Source: Mesorhizobium plurifarium (GTDB taxonomy: Bacteria > Pseudomonadota > Alphaproteobacteria > Rhizobiales > Rhizobiaceae). Taken from it: a stretch of 56,857 nucleotides of DNA. The stretch's first letter is position 1. Each line of letters starts with the position of its first letter. A model generated the notes under the pieces. That model was not told the origin of the DNA. It did no database searches and saw nothing but the letters and a program-made list of their open reading frames with translations. Made by a program: the position numbers and the translations under genes. The stretch spans positions 547,620 to 604,476 of the forward strand of contig CCNB01000004.1 of NCBI GenBank assembly GCA_000824785.1. Direction: 5' to 3'. This document shows, in pieces, positions 26,828 through 35,127 of the stretch.

Positions 26828-28078
26828 CTACATGAGCTGCGCTGACGCCCACAGCATCCCATAGCCATGGATGGCAAAGACGGCGAGCAGCGCGCCGGCC
26901 ATGGCCAGCCGGTCGAAGGTCTTGATCGGCTTCAGTTCGTGTCGCGGCTTCACGCCGCTGCCCACGGTGATCAGGCTCAGCATCGCGAACACCGCGCCGG
27001 CAATCAGCAGAAACCTCGGCGAAAAACCGGCCCGCCAGCCGAGCGCCAGAAGCGACGACAAAAGCAGGAAGGACGCCAGCGCCAGTGGGACCGGTCCCGG
27101 GCAGATCTGGCGCAGCACCTGGCCGCCGTCGAATTTCCACACCGGCACCAGATTGGCGATGTTGAACAATGAAGCACAGCCGGCAAGCGTCGCCAAAAGG
27201 GCTGCTGCCAATCGATGGCCTTCTGTACTGGCAAGGCCGCTGGCCGCGATCAGCACCGGCACCAGGAAAGCGGAGAAGCCGGCGCCCATCAGCGCCACGA
27301 ACGCCACCTCGAAGCGGCTGTCATAGGGCCTGCCGCCGATGGCAATGCCGCCGAGCAGCGGGATGAAGATCATCCGCGCCCGGCGATGGCCCGTCAGGCG
27401 GAAGGCCGCCATATGGCCGAGCTCGTGCAGGGCGACCACCGAGGTCAGGATCGCCGCCAGCGCCAAGCCGCCGATATTGAGGCCGAAGAACGGCCACAGG
27501 ATCAGGGCCGAGAGCACGGCAAAGCCGACCTGGCTCAGCGGATGCTCGAACCAGCCGCCCTTGCGATACGTGCCGGTTGCCGCCCAGACGTCGAGCTTGC
27601 GCAGCTCGCGGCGCATGGCGAAGAAGCGGAAGACCAGGAACGCGAGGCCGCGATAGCGATCGGTCTGGGTAAGCGTGACCCGCGTGGCATCCCCCTCCGG
27701 CACGAGCTCGGCGGTCTCACGATAGTTCGCCCAGAACGAGGGATCGAGCGCCGTGTCCTCGATGACCGTCATCGAGAAGCGGCTGCCCTCGCTGACGTCC
27801 TCGAAGCGCGCTTTGCGTTCGATCGGCCGCCCGTCACGGCCATCCCAGGACAATCTGATCAGCGCCGTCCCGTCGCCGTCCAGGAGCTCGGCGGAAAGGA
27901 TTTCGCCGGACCATCCGGCATCGCTGCCGAATGGCCATAGCGCCTGCCAGAGGCGATTGCGGTCGGCCTTGATCAGGCGGCTCGCCGTCACCGTACGCAG
28001 TCCGAGCGGTACAGTCATCAAAAGGAAGATCAGTCCGAGATTGCCGGCCACGAGGGTGACCGTGACGACGACCGACAC
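26828..28078 (-). CDS. SRPBCC-domain/M50 membrane metalloprotease fusion
   Basis: The 416-residue protein begins with one membrane segment, followed by about 140 residues resembling an SRPBCC (START-like) domain: VTASRLIKADRNRLWQALW, then TVIEDTALDPSFWANYRETA. The C-terminal half is a multi-pass M50 site-2-protease-like domain with the zinc motif HELGH in VALHELGHMAAF at about residue 240 and a second ligand region NLVPVWKFDGG near 339. Both active-site parts appear intact. Site-2 proteases cleave transmembrane helices; the substrate here is unknown. It converges on lipB with a 7-base gap. Confidence 0.82.
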   Translation of the reverse strand: MSVVVTVTLVAGNLGLIFLLMTVPLGLRTVTASRLIKADRNRLWQALWPFGSDAGWSGEILSAELLDGDGTALIRLSWDGRDGRPIERKARFEDVSEGSRFSMTVIEDTALDPSFWANYRETAELVPEGDATRVTLTQTDRYRGLAFLVFRFFAMRRELRKLDVWAATGTYRKGGWFEHPLSQVGFAVLSALILWPFFGLNIGGLALAAILTSVVALHELGHMAAFRLTGHRRARMIFIPLLGGIAIGGRPYDSRFEVAFVALMGAGFSAFLVPVLIAASGLASTEGHRLAAALLATLAGCASLFNIANLVPVWKFDGGQVLRQICPGPVPLALASFLLLSSLLALGWRAGFSPRFLLIAGAVFAMLSLITVGSGVKPRHELKPIKTFDRLAMAGALLAVFAIHGYGMLWASAQLM

Positions 28079-28145
28079 CGAATTCGCTCCCTGTCTTGAA
28101 GGAACAGCCTAGCGCCGGCGCGGCCAAGAAAGACTTAACAACAAT

Positions 28146-28192
28146 GGGCGGGCTTGTACCCGCCCGAACAACGGACGGGCATTTGCCCGTCC
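28146..28192 (-). terminator. Tandem hairpins downstream of the SOS-controlled small ORF
   Basis: Two perfect GC-rich hairpins stand side by side: GGACGGGCA/TGCCCGTCC (28173-28192) and GGGCGGG/CCCGCCC (28146-28165). On the minus strand the second is followed by ATTGTTGTT, a partly T-rich tail. They lie 24-70 bases past the stop of the 28-residue ORF and would separate it from the protease gene downstream. Confidence 0.6.
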
Positions 28193-28215
28193 CGTACAGC
28201 GGCAAAGCCGCCTGG

Positions 28216-28302
28216 TCACATGGCGCCGATCCAGATCGCCATGGAAACGAGAAAGGTGCTCATGCAAACCAGCGAGACGACATCCTGAACCAGATCAGAC
28301 AT
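28216..28302 (-). CDS. 28-residue single-span membrane peptide under SOS-type control
   Basis: The ORF starts MSDLVQDVVSLV and ends AIWIGAM, with a short acidic N terminus and one hydrophobic span of about 20 residues, so an inner-membrane peptide is expected. GGAGAG stands just upstream of the ATG. A perfect TTGACA -35 box and three GTTC half-sites at 11-bp spacing (two overlapping GTTC-N7-GTTC operators) lie within 60 bases upstream, and tandem hairpins follow. Known LexA-controlled peptides of similar size are Caulobacter SidA (division inhibitor, 29 residues) and E. coli TisB (pore toxin, 29 residues). I do not recognise sequence similarity to either; function is inferred from size, topology and control only. 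Confidence 0.68.
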   Translation of the reverse strand: MSDLVQDVVSLVCMSTFLVSMAIWIGAM

Positions 28303-28323
28303 AACTCTCTCCGTTGTTGATGT

Positions 28324-28358
28324 GTTCGTAATTTGTTCTAATTTTGTTCGAATGTCAA
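28324..28358 (-). promoter_or_regulatory. SOS promoter: TTGACA box with tandem LexA operators
   Basis: On the minus strand TTGACA occupies 28358-28353. GAAC half-sites follow at 28349-28346, 28338-28335 and 28327-28324, each separated by exactly 7 bases. GTTC-N7-GTTC is the established LexA operator of alphaproteobacteria. A candidate -10 (CAAATT, 28335-28330) at 17-base spacing overlaps the operators, so bound LexA would block the polymerase. The start codon of the 28-residue ORF is 22 bases further on. Confidence 0.75.
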
Positions 28359-28479
28359 CGATAGCGAAGGGCCCGTCGGAACGAATCCGGGCGGCGCGTT
28401 TGGGCAGGGTTAAGGAAAGGTTATCGGGCTTGCTGTGCGAGCACACCGCAGCCGTTTGCGATTGGCCAACGGCCGATGG

Positions 28480-28690
28480 CTTCGTCATTCTAGGCGGAGC
28501 AAGGAGCGAAGCGACGCGCGCAGACCCTAGAATCCATTCCGTGAAATTGATGCTTCGCTACGGTGCGGAACAAGCTTCTAAGAGCAGCCTCTGCCCCTTC
28601 TGCGGCGTTGCATTCTTCGGCAGAGGTAACGGAATGGATCCTAGGGTCTTCGCTCCGCTTCGCGGAGCTTCGCCCTGGGATGGACGACAT
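28480..28690. repeat. MITE-like dispersed repeat, copy 2
   Basis: It shares its first roughly 60 bases almost exactly with the element at 17275: CTTCGTCATTCTAGG, then GGAGCAAGGAGCGAAGCGAC and AGACCCTAGAATCCATTCCG. It ends with the inverted segment GGAATGGATCCTAGGGTCTT and a degraded ATGGACGACAT. The middle is longer than in copy 1. It ends 7 bases before the lolD stop codon. Confidence 0.8.
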
Positions 28691-28697
28691 TGGGGCC

Positions 28698-29381
28698 TCA
28701 GAGAGGCACCACCTTGCCCTCTGCCAACGTCACCCGCCGGTCCATGCGCGAGGCCAGCTCATGGTTGTGGGTGGCGATCAGCGCCGCAAGGCCCGACTGC
28801 CTGACCAGCGCCTCCAGCGCGTCGAAGACGTAGGAAGCGGTGACCGGATCGAGATTGCCGGTCGGCTCGTCGGCCAGGAGCACCAGCGGCGCGTTGGCGA
28901 CGGCGCGGGCAATGGCGACGCGTTGCTGCTCGCCGCCGGAAAGCTCGGCCGGCCGGTGCTGCGCGCGCTTGCCGATCTGCATATAGTCGAGCAGCTGCGC
29001 CGCCCGCTCGGATGCCTCCTTGGGGCCGAGCCCCTTGATCAGTTGCGGCATCATGATGTTCTCGAGCGCCGAGAACTCCGGCAGCAGATGATGGAACTGA
29101 TAGACGAAGCCGACATCGTTGCGGCGGATCGCGGTGCGTTCCTCGTCCGACAGCCGGCCGCAGGCACGACCGGCGAGGATCACGTCGCCCGCATCGGGCC
29201 GCTCCAGCAGCCCGGCCGTGTGCAAAAGGGTGGATTTGCCGGTGCCCGACGGCGCCACCAGCGCTACCATCTCGCCGCGCCCGAGCGAAAAGTCGGCACC
29301 GTTCAGAATGGTGAGCTTGCGCGGCCCCTGGACATAGTGCCGCTCGACGCCCTTCAACTCGATAATGGCCTCGGCCATCAT
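28698..29381 (-). CDS. lolD: LolD, lipoprotein-releasing ABC transporter ATPase
   Basis: The 227-residue ATPase belongs to the MacB/LolD group. Walker A is [12 protein letters not shown] at about residue 43, the signature [14 protein letters not shown], Walker [13 protein letters not shown] and the switch His in IATHNHEL. It drives release of lipoproteins from the inner membrane to the LolA carrier. Its ATG overlaps the stop codon of the permease gene by 4 bases. A MITE-like repeat lies immediately downstream. Confidence 0.93.
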   Translation of the reverse strand: MMAEAIIELKGVERHYVQGPRKLTILNGADFSLGRGEMVALVAPSGTGKSTLLHTAGLLERPDAGDVILAGRACGRLSDEERTAIRRNDVGFVYQFHHLLPEFSALENIMMPQLIKGLGPKEASERAAQLLDYMQIGKRAQHRPAELSGGEQQRVAIARAVANAPLVLLADEPTGNLDPVTASYVFDALEALVRQSGLAALIATHNHELASRMDRRVTLAEGKVVPL

Positions 29382-30664
29382 TCGTACCTCAAGGCTTCGA
29401 CGGGATCGAGCCGGGCCGCCCGCCAGGCCGGGAACACCGTCGCGAGGAACGACAGGGCCAGCGCCATGATGACGACATAGGTCGTCTCGCGCGGATCCAT
29501 CTTCGCCGGCAGCTGGCTAAGGAAATAGAGCTCGGGGTTGAACAGGATCCTGCCGGTCATCCAGGAGAAGAACTGGCGGATCGATTCGATGTTGATGCAG
29601 ATGACGACGCCGAGCAGCACGCCGGCGATGGTGCCGGTGACGCCAATCGCCGCGCCCGTCATCAGGAAGATGCGCAGGATCGCGCCGCGCGAGGCGCCCA
29701 TCGTTCGCAGGATGGCGATGTCGTGGCCCTTGTCCTTCACCAGCATGATGAGGCCGGAAATGATGTTGAGCGCCGCCACCAGCACGATCAGCGTGAGAAT
29801 CATGAACATGACGTTGCGCTCGACCTGCAGGGCCGAGAAGAAGGTCTCGTTGCGCTGGCGCCAATCGACGAGGTCGACCGGCCGCTGCGCCGCCTGTTCG
29901 ACCAGCGGCTTCAGCGCGTCGACATTGTCGGGATTGTCGACATAGATCTCGATGGTCTGCGCGCGCCCGTCCATGTTGAAATAGAGCTGGGCTTCCGAAA
30001 ACGGCATATAGACGATCGAGCTGTCATATTCCGACATGCCGACCTCGAAGATCGCCGCCACCTTGTAGCCCTTCATGCGCGGCGTGGTGCCGAGCGGCGT
30101 CACGTCGCCCTCCGGCGAGATCAGCGTGATGGTGTCGCCGAGCACCAGCCCGAGGCTTTCCGCCATGCGCTTGCCGATCGCCACGCCGTCGCCGGTATCG
30201 AAGCCGTCGAGCGTGCCCTGCTTGATGTTGCTGGCGACGATCGAAATCTTGTTGAGGTCCTCGCCGCGGATGCCGCGCACCAGCGCGCCCGTGCCGCCGC
30301 CGACATTACCCTGCGCCAGCACCTGGCCGTCGATCAACGGGATCGCGTATTTGACGCCCGAAACACCGTTGATGCGGCTCGCCACCTGGGCGTAGTCCTC
30401 CAGTGGCGAATCGAGCGGCTGCACGATGAGATGGCCGTTGACACCGAGGATGCGGGTGAGCAACTCGGCGCGGAACCCGTTCATCACCGCCATGACGACG
30501 ATCAGAGTCGCGACGCCCAGCATGATGCCGAGGAAGGAGATCGAGGCGATGACCGAGATCACCGTCTCCTTACGCCGCGAGCGCAGATAGCGCCACGCCA
30601 CCATGCGCTCGAAGCCTGAGAAAGCGCCCGCCCCTGACCTGGCCGCTGCCGCCGCCTCGCTCAT
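29378..30664 (-). CDS. lolE: LolC/LolE-type lipoprotein-releasing permease
   Basis: The 428-residue protein has four membrane segments, one near the N terminus ([20 protein letters not shown]) and three C-terminal FtsX-type helices, with a large periplasmic MacB_PCD domain between them. [16 protein letters not shown] is the typical FtsX end. Only one permease gene is present, so LolD probably pairs with a homodimer of it (a LolF-like arrangement). The start at 30664 overlaps the proS stop by 4 bases; earlier in-frame sequence lies inside proS. Confidence 0.9.
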   Translation of the reverse strand: MSEAAAAARSGAGAFSGFERMVAWRYLRSRRKETVISVIASISFLGIMLGVATLIVVMAVMNGFRAELLTRILGVNGHLIVQPLDSPLEDYAQVASRINGVSGVKYAIPLIDGQVLAQGNVGGGTGALVRGIRGEDLNKISIVASNIKQGTLDGFDTGDGVAIGKRMAESLGLVLGDTITLISPEGDVTPLGTTPRMKGYKVAAIFEVGMSEYDSSIVYMPFSEAQLYFNMDGRAQTIEIYVDNPDNVDALKPLVEQAAQRPVDLVDWRQRNETFFSALQVERNVMFMILTLIVLVAALNIISGLIMLVKDKGHDIAILRTMGASRGAILRIFLMTGAAIGVTGTIAGVLLGVVICINIESIRQFFSWMTGRILFNPELYFLSQLPAKMDPRETTYVVIMALALSFLATVFPAWRAARLDPVEALRYE

Positions 30665-31989
30665 GCGGCGATACCCAGGCGCTTCTTGGCCTCGGCGATC
30701 GGCAGCGTCTCGCGCTCGCCCGACTTGCGGTTCTTGATCTCGACCTCGCCGGCGGCCACGCCGCGCGGGCCGACGATCACCTGCCACGGCAGGCCGATCA
30801 GGTCGGCGGTGGCGAATTTGCCGCCCGGACGCTGATCGGTGTCGTCATAGAGCACGTCCTTGCCGGCTGAAGTCAGCGCCGCGTAGAGCTCGTCGCAGAC
30901 ACGGTCGCATTCGGCGTCGCCGATCTTCATGTTGATCAGGCCGATGTCGAAGGGCGCCACCGCTTCCGGCCAGATGATGCCGTTCTCGTCATGGCTCGCC
31001 TCGATGATCGCCGCGACAAGGCGCGACGGGCCGATGCCGTAGGAACCGCCGGATGCATAATGGTCCTTGCCGTCGGGACCGGTCACCTTGGCGTTCATCG
31101 GCTTGGAGTACTTCTCGCCGAAATGGAAGATATGGCCGACTTCGATGCCGCGCGCCGAGAGCCGGTCGCCTTCGGCGACTTTCTCCCAGGCTGCCTCGTC
31201 ATGCATTTCGTCGGTGGCGGCGTAAGGCGTCGTCCATTTCTTCACGATGTCGCCGATCTCTGCATCGTTGGAGAAGTTGGTGTCCGCGCCCGGCACGTCG
31301 AGCGTGAGATAAGCGCGGTCGCAGAACACCTGGCTCTCGCCGGTCTCGGCCAGGATGATGAACTCATGGCTGAGGTCGCCGCCGATCGGGCCGGTGTCGG
31401 CGCGCATCGGAATGGCCTGCAGACCCATGCGCGTGAACGTCCTGAGATAGGAGACGAACATGCGATTGTAGGCGGCCTTCGCGCCCTCGAAATCGAGGTC
31501 GAAGGAATAGGCATCCTTCATCAGGAACTCTCTGCTGCGCATGACGCCGAAGCGCGGGCGCACCTCGTCGCGGAACTTCCATTGGATGTGGTAGAGATTG
31601 AGCGGCAGGTCCTTGTAGGACTTGACGTAAGCGCGAAAAATCTCGGTGACCATCTCTTCGTTGGTCGGACCGTAGAGCATGTCGCGGTCCTGGCGATCCT
31701 TGATGCGCAGCATCTCCTTGCCGTAATCGTTGTAACGGCCGCTCTCGCGCCACAGATCCGCCGACTGGATGGTCGGCATCAGGATTTCCAGCGCGCCGGC
31801 GCGGTTCTGTTCCTCGCGGATGATCTGGCAGACCTTGTCCAGCACGCGCTTGCCCAGCGGCAGCCATGAAAAGCTGCCCTGCCCTTGCTGCCGGATCATG
31901 CCGGCGCGCAGCATCAGCCGGTGCGAGACGATCTCGGCCTCGCGGGGATTTTCCTTGAGAATGGGCAGGAAGTAGCGCGACAAACGCAT
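30661..31989 (-). CDS. proS: Prolyl-tRNA synthetase, short alphaproteobacterial form
   Basis: The 442-residue class II synthetase charges tRNA-Pro. Recognisable segments are [20 protein letters not shown], motif 2 around [20 protein letters not shown], and motif 3 around [13 protein letters not shown], followed by the anticodon-binding domain. The INS editing domain of the 570-residue bacterial form is absent, as is normal in this group. It is co-transcribed with lolE and lolD through ATGA overlaps. An sRNA gene lies upstream. Confidence 0.95.
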   Translation of the reverse strand: MRLSRYFLPILKENPREAEIVSHRLMLRAGMIRQQGQGSFSWLPLGKRVLDKVCQIIREEQNRAGALEILMPTIQSADLWRESGRYNDYGKEMLRIKDRQDRDMLYGPTNEEMVTEIFRAYVKSYKDLPLNLYHIQWKFRDEVRPRFGVMRSREFLMKDAYSFDLDFEGAKAAYNRMFVSYLRTFTRMGLQAIPMRADTGPIGGDLSHEFIILAETGESQVFCDRAYLTLDVPGADTNFSNDAEIGDIVKKWTTPYAATDEMHDEAAWEKVAEGDRLSARGIEVGHIFHFGEKYSKPMNAKVTGPDGKDHYASGGSYGIGPSRLVAAIIEASHDENGIIWPEAVAPFDIGLINMKIGDAECDRVCDELYAALTSAGKDVLYDDTDQRPGGKFATADLIGLPWQVIVGPRGVAAGEVEIKNRKSGERETLPIAEAKKRLGIAA

Positions 31990-32241
31990 GGACTGGTCCG
32001 TGAATGAAGATGGCGGCGCGGGGAATCGGCGCGCCTCAGGCTGCTTGCCCGGGCTTCATAGCCATTTCATGGCCGAATGGAAACCCGAGTGCCCCAAAGT
32101 ATCGGGCCTTCTGCACCTTACCAAAAAGGCGATTTTGGCTGCAAAGTGCCGCAAATGGCTTTTTGATCGATTCACAAGCAAGCCCTGCCGCACTATTGTG
32201 CAGTGCAGCACGATATTGCCTGTTTCGAGGCAAAATTCTTC
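31990..32241. other. Upstream region of proS
   Basis: This 252-bp stretch between the proS start and the sRNA promoter has no convincing ORF. It should contain the proS promoter on the minus strand, but I cannot pick a clear -35/-10 pair. Confidence 0.4.
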
Positions 32242-32270
32242 GTGACATTTTCACCTGCCTTGGTCTAGTG
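32242..32270 (+). promoter_or_regulatory. Promoter of the proS-adjacent sRNA
   Basis: GTGACA at 32242-32247 and CTAGTG at 32265-32270 are separated by 17 bases. This would start transcription near 32276, about 150 bases before a strong terminator on the same strand. Confidence 0.5.
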
Positions 32271-32275
32271 TGCGC

Positions 32276-32426
32276 CGATAACCGAGAGGGCGGAGAAAAA
32301 TCTGCTCTCCTACGCGGTCAAAGTCTTGGGAGGATGCGATCTAGGCGCGGTAACTCGCTGCCGCCGGACACCGGAAACGGATCGGACGCGTTTAAATTGC
32401 AAGGCCTCGTGCCTTGCATTTTTTTT
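32276..32426 (+). ncRNA. Intergenic small RNA ending in a Rho-independent terminator
   Basis: The terminator is clear: GCAAGGC, loop CTCGT, GCCTTGC, then A and eight T (32399-32426). A sigma70-like promoter stands about 150 bases upstream. Between them, GAGAGGGCGGA and TCTGCTCTC can form a first hairpin, and further short stems are possible. No ORF of any length fits. The place between proS and the DUF1467/mce genes recalls the rhizobial alpha-r45 (Smr45C) sRNA family as I remember it, but I could not check this. Transcript ends are estimates. Confidence 0.68.
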
Positions 32427-32483
32427 GTGCAATCATCTGCTTAGCACGACCATCTGCCAAACAGCATCAGGCATGATCAGCCG

Positions 32484-32515
32484 TTGAAATCGGAAGCCGG
32501 CTTCCGATTTCAACC
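32484..32515. repeat. Perfect 32-bp palindrome
   Basis: GTTGAAATCGGAAGCC is followed directly by its exact reverse complement, with no loop. It lies between the sRNA and the DUF1467 gene, 49 bases from the latter's stop codon. It may be a degenerate copy of another palindromic repeat family or a 3' end structure. Confidence 0.8.
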
Positions 32516-32563
32516 TTGGCGCGCGTATGTTCTTCAATACTTGCGGAGACTGTATCTTCAGCG

Positions 32564-32848
32564 TCAGTGATGGGTATTCGGACTAAAGTCCGGCATGATC
32601 CGCATGATGTCGTCGAAGCTCAATCCCAACCCCATCGTCAGGCCGTAGAGAATGCCCATCACGACCATCGTCAAGACCGTCGCGCGAAGGAAAGCGCGCC
32701 GCATATGCGGCCCGCGCGGCGCACTGGAAACGGTGCCAAGCGTCACATCCTGGTCGTCGTCCTGCGTGCGCAGGCTGAATGGCAGAACGATGAACAGCGT
32801 CAGCCACCAAGTGACGAAGAACAGTGCGGCGAACAGTATCCAGTTCAT
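32564..32848 (-). CDS. DUF1467 family membrane protein
   Basis: The 94-residue protein has two membrane segments, MNWILFAALFFVTWWLTLFI at the N terminus and TVLTMVVMGILYGLTMGLGL further on, joined by a short hydrophilic linker with RTQDDD. DUF1467 is a small alphaproteobacterial family of unknown function. Its start overlaps the mce stop by 4 bases, and the mce-DUF1467-proS order is one I recall from rhizobia. Confidence 0.85.
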   Translation of the reverse strand: MNWILFAALFFVTWWLTLFIVLPFSLRTQDDDQDVTLGTVSSAPRGPHMRRAFLRATVLTMVVMGILYGLTMGLGLSFDDIMRIMPDFSPNTHH

Positions 32849-33249
32849 ACCTGCTCCAGTTCGACCAGCGTGCCGAAGAAATCCTTGGGATGCAGGAACA
32901 GCACCGGCTTGCCGTGAGCCCCGATTTTGGGGTTGCCGTCGCCCAGCACGCGCGCGCCGCTTGCCTTCAGATGGTCGCGGGCGGCAAGGATATCGTCGAC
33001 CTCGTAGCAGACATGATGCATGCCGCCCGCAGGGTTCTTCTCGAGAAACGCCGCGATGGGCGATGTCTCGCCCAGCGGCTCCAGCAATTCGATCTTGGTG
33101 TTGCCTACATCGACGAACACCACTGTCACGCCATGCTCCGGCAACGCCTGCGGCTCGCTCAATCGCCCGCCCAGCGTATCGCGATAGGCGGCCATCGCCG
33201 CGGCCAGGTCCGGCACGGCAAGCGCGACATGGTTGAGGCGTCCAAGCAT
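32845..33249 (-). CDS. mce: Methylmalonyl-CoA epimerase
   Basis: The 134-residue protein is a vicinal-oxygen-chelate (glyoxalase-fold) enzyme. Family segments are RLNHVALAVPDLAAAM, IELLEPLGETSPIAAFLEKN and GGMHHVCYEVDDI, whose His and Glu residues bind the metal, ending GTLVELEQV. It interconverts the (S) and (R) forms of methylmalonyl-CoA in propionyl-CoA breakdown. Length matches the family. It overlaps the DUF1467 gene downstream. Confidence 0.93.
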   Translation of the reverse strand: MLGRLNHVALAVPDLAAAMAAYRDTLGGRLSEPQALPEHGVTVVFVDVGNTKIELLEPLGETSPIAAFLEKNPAGGMHHVCYEVDDILAARDHLKASGARVLGDGNPKIGAHGKPVLFLHPKDFFGTLVELEQV

Positions 33250-33262
33250 TGGCGGTTTTCCT

Positions 33263-33362
<100 letters not shown>

Positions 33363-35033
33363 TCATCTCGTCACAAACACAGTCACCAGCGGCTTCTTGC
33401 CCCAGGCTTCGTTGGCCGCGGCGCGCACGGCGCGGCGCACTGCCTCCCGCACCAGGTCGAGGTCTTTTCGGCGCTGACGCGGAATGGAGTCCACCGCGCC
33501 GATTGCCGCATCGAGCATCAGGTCCTCCAGCGTCTCGCCGCTGGCATCCGCCTCGGCGACGCCGATCGCCACCAGGTCGGGGTCGCCGGCAAGCTCATAT
33601 TTGTCGTCGAGAACGACATTGACCGCGACATGGCCGGCGAAGGAAAGCTTGCGGCGATCGCGTATGCCCATCGCCTGGTCGGTGCCGATCAACAGGCCGT
33701 CCTTGTAGAGCCGGCCGAACGGCACCTGGTCGATGATCGTCGCCGGGCCGGGCCATAGTCTCAGCATGTCGCCGTCGCGCACCTGCGCCACCTGGCCGAT
33801 GCCGGACATCGACATCAGCGAGCCCTGCGCCACCAGATGCGCCGCCTCGCCATGCACGGGTACGCCGATCTGCGGCCGTACCCATTCATACATCCTGCGC
33901 AACTCGCTGCGGCGCGGATGGCCGGAGACATGCACCAGCGCATCGCCGTCCTCGATGATCTTCATGCCGAGATCGATCAGCCGGTTCTTGATCTCGAGGA
34001 TCGCCTTTTCGTTGCCGGGAATGGTGCGCGAGGAAAACACCACCGTATCGCCGGCCGTCAGCGCTACCGACTTCATCTCGTCGCGCGAAAGCTTTGCCAG
34101 CGCCGCCAGCGGCTCGCCCTGGCTGCCGGTGCAGATGATCACCAGGTTCTCGCGCGGGATATAGCCATAGTCCTCCTCGGAGATGAACTCCGGCAGGCCG
34201 TCCATGTAGCCGAGCTCGCCCGCGACATCGATGACGCGCTTCAGCGAGCGGCCGAGCACGAGACACTGCCGGCCGGCATCGCGCGCCGCCCTGGCGATCG
34301 AGACGATGCGCCCGACATTGGAGGAGAAGGTGGTGACGGCGACGCGGCCTTTGGCTTGCTCGATGACGCCCTTGAGGCCCTCGCCGACCGCCACTTCCGA
34401 CGGCGACTCCCCTTCCCGCAACGCATTGGTGGAATCGCAGATCAGCGCCAGCACGCCCTTGTCGCCATAGGCGCGGAAGCGCGCCTCGTCGGTCTTCGGA
34501 CCGATCGTCGGCGCCGGATCGATCTTCCAGTCGCCGGTGTGGATCACGGTGCCGGCGGGCGTGGTGATCGCCAGCGACATCGGCTCGGGGATCGAATGCG
34601 CCACGGGAATGGCCTCGATCTCGAAAGGTCCGATGGTGAATTTCTCGCCGGCCCGGTAGATCGACGCCGGGATCTTCGGCGCGTTCTGCTCGCCCTGCCG
34701 CTTGGCCTCGAGCAGGCCAGCGGTGAAAGGCGTCATCCATACAGGCGCTTTAAGCTTCGGCCAGATATCGAGCAGCGCGCCGTAATGGTCCTCATGCGCA
34801 TGGGTGATGACGATGCCGCGCAAGCCGTCGAGGTTCTCCTCGATGAAGCGCGTATCGGGCAGGATCAGGTCGACGCCGGGATGCGCCGTGTCCGGAAAGG
34901 TGACGCCGACATCGACGATGATCCACTCCCGCGCGTCGGCAGGCCCATAGCCGTAAAGGGCGAAGTTCATGCCGATCTCGCCGACGCCGCCAAGCGGCGC
35001 GAAGACGAGCTCGGCGTTTTCTCTATTCGCCAT
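33363..35033 (-). CDS. rnj: Ribonuclease J
   Basis: The 556-residue protein is a metallo-beta-lactamase/beta-CASP nuclease with the zinc motif HAHEDHYGA at about residue 77 and further ligands in VIHTGDWKID and HVSGHPRRSE. The C-terminal domain is typical of RNase J. It processes and degrades RNA with endo- and 5'-3' exonuclease activity; rhizobia use it in rRNA maturation. It lies between birA and mce. Confidence 0.94.
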   Translation of the reverse strand: MANRENAELVFAPLGGVGEIGMNFALYGYGPADAREWIIVDVGVTFPDTAHPGVDLILPDTRFIEENLDGLRGIVITHAHEDHYGALLDIWPKLKAPVWMTPFTAGLLEAKRQGEQNAPKIPASIYRAGEKFTIGPFEIEAIPVAHSIPEPMSLAITTPAGTVIHTGDWKIDPAPTIGPKTDEARFRAYGDKGVLALICDSTNALREGESPSEVAVGEGLKGVIEQAKGRVAVTTFSSNVGRIVSIARAARDAGRQCLVLGRSLKRVIDVAGELGYMDGLPEFISEEDYGYIPRENLVIICTGSQGEPLAALAKLSRDEMKSVALTAGDTVVFSSRTIPGNEKAILEIKNRLIDLGMKIIEDGDALVHVSGHPRRSELRRMYEWVRPQIGVPVHGEAAHLVAQGSLMSMSGIGQVAQVRDGDMLRLWPGPATIIDQVPFGRLYKDGLLIGTDQAMGIRDRRKLSFAGHVAVNVVLDDKYELAGDPDLVAIGVAEADASGETLEDLMLDAAIGAVDSIPRQRRKDLDLVREAVRRAVRAAANEAWGKKPLVTVFVTR

Positions 35034-35072
35034 GAATTCTTTCCTTCCTGGCCGTCAGGCCAAGCCGTTGGG

Positions 35073-35116
35073 GCAGTTCCTGGAAAAGTGTGTCACGGTT
35101 TTCCGTCCGGAATTGC
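35073..35116. repeat. Palindromic repeat, CGAAAA-family variant
   Basis: GCAGTTCC and GGAATTGC form imperfect outer arms; GGAAAA and TTTTCC form the inner arms around the GTG-type loop. It lies between rnj and birA. Confidence 0.65.
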
Positions 35117-35127
35117 ACAAAACAAAA

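Noticed and set aside
32276..32426. 6S RNA (ssrS)
   Set aside because: Length is suitable, but I cannot see the long closed stem with a central bubble that defines 6S RNA. Left as an unassigned sRNA.
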